Source: Candidatus Aenigmatarchaeota archaeon
Lineage (GTDB): Archaea; Aenigmatarchaeota; Aenigmatarchaeia; QMZP01; JAFGSV01
DNA: 34,287 nt
NCBI GenBank assembly: GCA_021163005.1
Contig: JAGGXP010000006.1
Location: forward strand, 1 to 34,287
Reading direction: 5' to 3'
Within the stretch, counting starts at the first letter, position 1. Every line of letters begins with the position of its first letter. Under the pieces are notes generated by a model. The model was not told the DNA's origin. It saw nothing but the letters and a program-made list of their open reading frames with translations, and ran no database searches. Of this stretch, positions 30,269 to 34,287 are shown one piece after another. A program made the position numbers and the translations under genes.

Positions 30269-31201
30269 TTAACCAATCGTCGTCTTCATTACCATGTAGC
30301 CTTTCTTTTCTATGGCTTTTGCGACATTTTCCTGAAGCTCCTTTCCGGGTGTGAAGAGTATGACATAGCCGCCGCGTCCTGTTCCCGTTATCTTGCCCGC
30401 GGGGGCCCCGCTCTCTTTTGCAGTTTTGATGATTTTTTCCGCCTCGTTGCATGAGAGTGTCATCTCCCTGAGAAGCTCGTGATTCCTGTTGATAAGCTCG
30501 GCTGTCTTGTCAAAATCGCCAGCCTCCAATGCCCTTCTTGCTTCGTAAGCGAGCTCTCTGTATTCGTTGAATATCCTGCTGTACTTCTCGGGGTCGGCTT
30601 CCTTGTTTTTCCTGACATCTTCCAGAACCGTCCTGGTGTCCTGCGATATGCCCGTATTGGCCAACACTATGTCAAGGGGCTTTGCCATCTTTATCGCTTC
30701 TATTGTGTTCCTACCGCCCTCCATATTCTTCACGAACCATATTATGCCGCCGAATGTGGAGCAGGTGTTGTCTATGCCGGAAGGTGTCCCCGTGGCTTTC
30801 TCCGCCTCGTATGCTATGCGGTTTATCTGCTCATCGGTCAGGTTGAGTTTGTACAAATCCGATAATGCCCGCGCAATGGCTGTTGCCATGGCAGCGCTTG
30901 CACCCACTCCGCTGGTGCAGTAGAGATTTCCGGACAGTGTTATTTTGACCGGGTCACGTTTAACATCTATATCCATATATTCAAGAAGCAGGTTCATGGA
31001 CCGTTCCATCTCGCCCTTTTTCTTTTCCTTGTAGTCCGGTGTTGCCGGGCGGTTGTCTATGAGTTCGTATTTTTCAGCAGGTTCTGTCACAGCAACTGTC
31101 TTGTCTGCAATGGCAGATGCGATGACCGGCAGGCCGTAAACTGCAAAATGTTCGCCAAAAAGTATGGTCTTCCCGAATCCCTCTCCTCTTCCCTTTGGCA
31201 T
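30269..31201 (-). CDS. mvk: mevalonate kinase
   Basis: A 310-residue GHMP kinase: GKTILFGEHFAVYGLP at the N-terminus, the phosphate loop LYCTSGVGASAAMATAIA, GTPSGIDNTCSTFGG, and C-terminal GKITGTGRGGYVILF. It makes mevalonate 5-phosphate, the substrate of the AcnX dehydratase in the next genes. ATG 31201 is taken as start; a GTG at 31210, overlapping the stop of the prenyl synthase gene, is an alternative adding three residues. Confidence 0.95.
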   Translation of the reverse strand: MPKGRGEGFGKTILFGEHFAVYGLPVIASAIADKTVAVTEPAEKYELIDNRPATPDYKEKKKGEMERSMNLLLEYMDIDVKRDPVKITLSGNLYCTSGVGASAAMATAIARALSDLYKLNLTDEQINRIAYEAEKATGTPSGIDNTCSTFGGIIWFVKNMEGGRNTIEAIKMAKPLDIVLANTGISQDTRTVLEDVRKNKEADPEKYSRIFNEYRELAYEARRALEAGDFDKTAELINRNHELLREMTLSCNEAEKIIKTAKESGAPAGKITGTGRGGYVILFTPGKELQENVAKAIEKKGYMVMKTTIG

Positions 31202-31209
31202 TGAAATCA

Positions 31210-32280
31210 CTAAATGTCCCTTTCGACCATGAAGTCTGCAAATGCCCTGATTTTCTGCTTTGCCTCGCTTTCAGGAATGAGCGGCTCCACATCGCTCCAT
31301 GCCTTCCTGACCATGTCCCTTGCGAATTCTTTGGCATATTGTATGGAGCCGTACCTGCGGATTATGGAAATGGCCTCCTCTATCAGCTTCCTGTCCTTTG
31401 TGTGCATCTTCAGTATCTCAAGAAGCCTTTCCCTGTCCTGCTTTTCAGCATTCCTGATTGTGTGTATCACAAGAAGCGTTCTCTTGCCTTCATTTATGTC
31501 GTCACCTGTCTCCTTGCCCCACCCCTCCGTGGGTGCGAGGTTCATTATGTCGTCCTGTATCTGGAAGGCCACTCCTATGGATTCGGAAAATCTGCCGAGC
31601 TTTTCCTCAAGCTCCTCGCTGCCGCCGCTCAGTGAAACAGCCAGCCTCGCTGCCAGCCTCGCAAGCACGCCCGTCTTGTAAGCGCACATCTGCAGGTATT
31701 CGCCCTCCTTTATGTTGTCGGCATCGGCGAGCCCCTTGTGCCATGCTATGTCAGATGCCTGGCCGTAATGTATCCTCATCATCTCCTCAAGCGTACTGAG
31801 CAGTGCCCTGTTAAGCACATCATGGCCGAAGTCGTCCTTGTGCTTTATGAACGGGGCAAATGCAAGGAAGTACATGAAGTTGCCGGCGTTTATGGCTATG
31901 TCTTCCCCGAATATCTTGTGTGTGCAGGGTTTGCCCCTTCGCATGTCTGAAGAGTCTTCAATGTCATCAACCATTATGCTGCCCTCATGGAGCATCTCAA
32001 GCGTCATGGTGAAATCCATCACCTTCTTTGCGTCTCCGCCCAATGCCTCTGTGAAAAGCAGGAAAAGCGCTGGCCTCCACCGCTTTCCGCCGCGGTTTAG
32101 GAAGTCCCATATGGGGTCTGAGAGGGCTGCCTGTATGGCAGGTGTCGTGTATTCATAGCTTGGCTTTCCTAGAAGCCACTTTATGTATTTCTCGTTGACC
32201 TTTTCGGGGAGGTACTTCCTGATTACATCGTCTATGGGCTTCTTCTTTTCAGCCAGAAAATCGAGTATTGATATATTCAT
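31210..32280 (-). CDS. idsA: geranylgeranyl/polyprenyl diphosphate synthase
   Basis: A 356-residue trans-prenyltransferase. GGKRWRPALFLL, the first aspartate motif in MVDDIEDSSDMRRGKP and the second in FQIQDDIMNL bind the magnesium-diphosphate substrates. It condenses IPP with allylic diphosphates to give the C20 (or longer) chains of archaeal lipids. ATG 32280 is chosen because the longer frame would run into the divergent KaiC-like gene. It is the first gene of the six-gene mevalonate operon. Confidence 0.93.
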   Translation of the reverse strand: MNISILDFLAEKKKPIDDVIRKYLPEKVNEKYIKWLLGKPSYEYTTPAIQAALSDPIWDFLNRGGKRWRPALFLLFTEALGGDAKKVMDFTMTLEMLHEGSIMVDDIEDSSDMRRGKPCTHKIFGEDIAINAGNFMYFLAFAPFIKHKDDFGHDVLNRALLSTLEEMMRIHYGQASDIAWHKGLADADNIKEGEYLQMCAYKTGVLARLAARLAVSLSGGSEELEEKLGRFSESIGVAFQIQDDIMNLAPTEGWGKETGDDINEGKRTLLVIHTIRNAEKQDRERLLEILKMHTKDRKLIEEAISIIRRYGSIQYAKEFARDMVRKAWSDVEPLIPESEAKQKIRAFADFMVERDI

Positions 32281-32338
32281 ACTAATGCCATGCATTTCTG
32301 AAATAAATTTATTTAGGTCGCGCGGCAACAATATACTT
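32281..32338. promoter_or_regulatory. divergent promoter region idsA / KaiC-like gene
   Basis: AAATTTATTTAGG around 32302-32315 is a TATA-box candidate about 25-30 bases before the plus-strand start, which would make that transcript nearly leaderless. The same AT-rich block may serve idsA. Confidence 0.4.
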
Positions 32339-33034
32339 ATGGTTATGAGAGTTTCCACGGGCGTGCCGAAGCTGGATTCGCTTCTTGAAGGAGGCCTGCC
32401 TGAAAACAGCGTGGTAATGGTGACAGGCGGCACGGGGACCGGGAAGACCATAATGTCTCTTCAGTTCCTCTGGGAAGGTCTTCAGAAGGGCGAGCCCTGT
32501 GTCTACCTCTCCCTAGAAGAGGAGGCAGAGGACATAAAGGCGGACGGCAGGCAGTTCGGCTGGGACTTCGACAGATATGAAAAGAAAGGTATGTTCAGGG
32601 TCATATTCCACGACCCGTTCGAAACAGACGTAAGCTCGGTTCTCATCAACCAGATAGAATACATAAAGGCCAAGAGGATTGTAGTGGATTCCATATCCAT
32701 GCTCGGGCTTTACATGAAAGACAAGGCCACTGTAAGGAAGCAGCTTTCCAAGCTGATGAAATCTGTCAAGAACTCCGGATGCACGGCAATAATCATATCC
32801 GAGATAGAGGAAGACAGCAAGGCATTGTCGCGATTCGGGGTCGAGGAGTTCGTGGTTGACGGCGTCGTTGTTCTCAACTACCTCGGGATTGGAGACGAAG
32901 CCAACAGGAGCCTTCAGATAAGGAAGATGAGAAGGACAAACCACGGCAAGGACATATACCCGTTCAAGATGACCGAAGCCGGCATCAAGCTTGTAGGGAA
33001 TCCCTCAAGCCCACCGAGCCTGAAGATAAAGTGA
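32339..33034 (+). CDS. KaiC/RadA-like RecA-fold ATPase
   Basis: A 231-residue single-domain RecA-fold protein: STGVPKLDSLLEGGLP, Walker A VTGGTGTGKT (about residues 27-36), SLEEEAEDI carrying the catalytic glutamate pair, Walker B KRIVVDSISML, and a C-terminal LQIRKMRRTNHGKDIYPFKM as in archaeal KaiC-like proteins. These ATPases act in signalling or DNA/RNA-linked processes; the exact role is unknown. An ATG at 32345 is an alternative start. Confidence 0.87.
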   Translation: MVMRVSTGVPKLDSLLEGGLPENSVVMVTGGTGTGKTIMSLQFLWEGLQKGEPCVYLSLEEEAEDIKADGRQFGWDFDRYEKKGMFRVIFHDPFETDVSSVLINQIEYIKAKRIVVDSISMLGLYMKDKATVRKQLSKLMKSVKNSGCTAIIISEIEEDSKALSRFGVEEFVVDGVVVLNYLGIGDEANRSLQIRKMRRTNHGKDIYPFKMTEAGIKLVGNPSSPPSLKIK

Positions 33035-33035
33035 C

Positions 33036-33749
33036 TCAGTGCTTTATGATTTTTGCTGTCGCTGTCTTGTTGTCCTCTGTTCTGACCCTGAGTATGTACA
33101 CGCCCCTGGCGAGCCCGCTCACGTCGAGCGACATCTTTTCCGTTGGATCGTATCTGCCTTCCAGCACTTCCTGACCAGCGGTGTTATAAAGTTCCAGTTC
33201 CCTGCGGCCGCGGCCGAAATCCCCTTCTATGAAAATCTCTCCGTCAGATGGGTTGGGGTATACCTTCATATCCAGCCTATCGTCGAGACTCCTTATGCCG
33301 ACCGAGAAGTCGGTGTAAGCATTCACATTTTTGCTGGTCGCAGGCTCGTGCTCAAGTATGTGCGTCGTCATGGCGCTGTCAAGGTAGGCAAGAACTTCCT
33401 TTCCATCACTCTTCCTGACAAGCCTGAAATATGTGTTTCCGTTCTTCTGTGCACCTTCGTCTTCCACTGTTGCCGGGTCATCTGACAATGCATTGACATT
33501 GAACCAGCCCATTTCATCGTTGTATGTGAATGTGTATGCCTGGCCTATGAGCTGGTCATCACTTGTTTCACTGAATCCGTCGCCTGTCCCGTTGGTGTCG
33601 TATATTTTTACCAGTGTGCTGTCTCCGACAGGCTCGTTCCTGTTGTAGGCCTTTCCCCAGTAGTTTGCAGGAGAAACCTGTGCAGGCGCCTTTACCAGAC
33701 CGAGACCCCCAAGAGCCATTATCGCAATTGATTTGTACAACGTTTTCAT
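33036..33749 (-). CDS. secreted protein with type IX-like C-terminal sorting tail
   Basis: A 237-residue protein. Residues 1-23 (MKTLYKSIAIMALGGLGLVKAPA) form a signal peptide. The middle is a beta-rich, Asp/Asn-rich extracellular domain. From about residue 165, YPNPSDGEIFIEGDF, LELYNTAGQEVLEG, LDVSGLARGVYILRV and the basic end TATAKIIKH follow the pattern of the Por-type C-terminal domain known from Bacteroidetes cargo proteins. That tail in an archaeon is unusual. The gene lies eight bases downstream of another surface-protein gene on the same strand. Confidence 0.75.
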   Translation of the reverse strand: MKTLYKSIAIMALGGLGLVKAPAQVSPANYWGKAYNRNEPVGDSTLVKIYDTNGTGDGFSETSDDQLIGQAYTFTYNDEMGWFNVNALSDDPATVEDEGAQKNGNTYFRLVRKSDGKEVLAYLDSAMTTHILEHEPATSKNVNAYTDFSVGIRSLDDRLDMKVYPNPSDGEIFIEGDFGRGRRELELYNTAGQEVLEGRYDPTEKMSLDVSGLARGVYILRVRTEDNKTATAKIIKH

Positions 33750-33757
33750 GAAATCAC

Positions 33758-34287
33758 CTAAAGTATGCTGACTGTCAGAACAGCATCCTCCGTCATCCTT
33801 ATATAGAACGGCAGCGTGCCGTCAAGACTGTGAAGTGTGTTGAAGAACGCGGGCCTCGGATCGACGTATCCGGCGCATGCGGCAGGCAGGTTTTCAGGAA
33901 CATAGTCAATCCACTTGTCCCACTCGTCTCCGGGTATGCTGGGGTCATAAACCTGCACTATGCAGTATTTCCCGTCTATTGAGGAGAGAACAGACTCTAT
34001 GGCAGTGTCCTGCGGAGTGGCCGGAAGCTCTACCCCGCTGTTCTCGCCGCTGTAAAGCTGTATGTCAACGCTTTTCACATCATTCACTGTAACTGTCCAC
34101 GCGAATACAGCTGTTCCGCCGTGGCCGTCGTGAACAGAAACGGCAACATTATGCACTCCCGAGTCTGCGTATCCGGGTGAGTACGTGTATGACGGGCCTG
34201 CCGAGACTTCGTTGCCGTCAAGCTTCCATGAGTATGTTAGTGCGTCGCCTTCCGGGTCCGATGCAGTGACGCTGAAGGCAAGATTCG
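33758..34287 (-). CDS. cell-surface protein with Ig/PKD-like repeats (5' truncated by window)
   Basis: The frame is open to the window edge; only the last 176 residues or so are seen. They start with a beta-sandwich domain of cadherin/PKD type (LAFSVTASDPEGDALTYSW, then GVHNVAVSVHDGHGGTAVF), followed by VDIQLYSGENSGVELPATPQDTAIESVLSS, a segment with WIDYVPENLPAACAGY, and end in MTEDAVLTVSIL. Such repeats form rods on cell surfaces. The stop is eight bases before the sorting-tail protein, so the two are probably cotranscribed. Confidence 0.75.
   Translation of the reverse strand, partial: NLAFSVTASDPEGDALTYSWKLDGNEVSAGPSYTYSPGYADSGVHNVAVSVHDGHGGTAVFAWTVTVNDVKSVDIQLYSGENSGVELPATPQDTAIESVLSSIDGKYCIVQVYDPSIPGDEWDKWIDYVPENLPAACAGYVDPRPAFFNTLHSLDGTLPFYIRMTEDAVLTVSIL

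Overview
The window reads as a chromosomal segment of an archaeon. It carries an archaeal 16S-tRNA(Ala)-23S operon, archaeal-type TyrRS and TrpRS, deoxyhypusine synthase, pyruvoyl arginine decarboxylase, Sec61-beta, an archaeal RNase P RNA, TATA-box promoters and the archaeal (phosphomevalonate dehydratase) mevalonate pathway. The density of bulge-helix-bulge (BHB) introns in tRNA and rRNA genes would fit an ultrasmall DPANN-type lineage such as Micrarchaeota, but that placement is an inference and not proven here.

Layout. 1-304: end of a tRNA gene whose T-loop intron fills the left edge. 318-1939 (+): small membrane protein, metallophosphoesterase, MJ1316/DUF504 RNA-end domain protein, hexapeptide acyltransferase. 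1931-7071 (-): an apparent operon read as deoxyhypusine synthase, arginine decarboxylase, BASS-type transporter, membrane protein, beta-CASP nuclease, RtcA. 7208-9387 (+): TyrRS-TrpRS. 9422-10826: tRNA-Leu with three introns, a DEDDh exonuclease, tRNA-His with two introns. 11462-18293: rRNA operon. 18338-20831: small membrane protein, CYTH protein, membrane protein, RNase P RNA, Sec61-beta. 20865-25345: endonuclease IV-like protein, GalT, zinc-ribbon protein, IDI-2, isopentenyl phosphate kinase, Lrp regulator. 25492-32280: SAH hydrolase, then UbiX, AcnX small and large subunits, UbiD-type decarboxylase, mevalonate kinase and prenyl synthase. 32339-34287: KaiC-like ATPase and two cell-surface proteins, one ending in a type IX-like sorting tail.

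The outstanding feature is the intron load of the stable RNA genes. By aligning to universally conserved rRNA and tRNA segments and testing each junction for a BHB (4-bp central helix, two 3-nt bulges, cuts after the second bulge base), I place 21 BHB introns: six in 16S, seven in 23S (plus one weaker candidate), and eight in four tRNA genes. Removing them restores consensus sequence at every junction and gives a 16S of about 1479 nt. The 23S also holds a group I intron encoding a LAGLIDADG endonuclease. Seven of the rRNA mini-introns share an internal module (CCCTTT, hairpin, AAAGCGTTNACGGAAA), and the same module occurs in inverted orientation inside a greatly enlarged P3 region of RNase P RNA. 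It therefore behaves like a small dispersing element rather than a set of independent introns. A second repeat family fills two very large tRNA T-loop introns (495 nt in tRNA-Leu, at least 290 nt in the left-edge tRNA).

Metabolically, two minus-strand clusters together encode mevalonate to geranylgeranyl diphosphate through the AcnX/UbiD/IPK route. The polyamine/hypusine genes and the RNA-processing genes (RtcA, aCPSF2, MJ1316 domain) share neighbouring transcription units.
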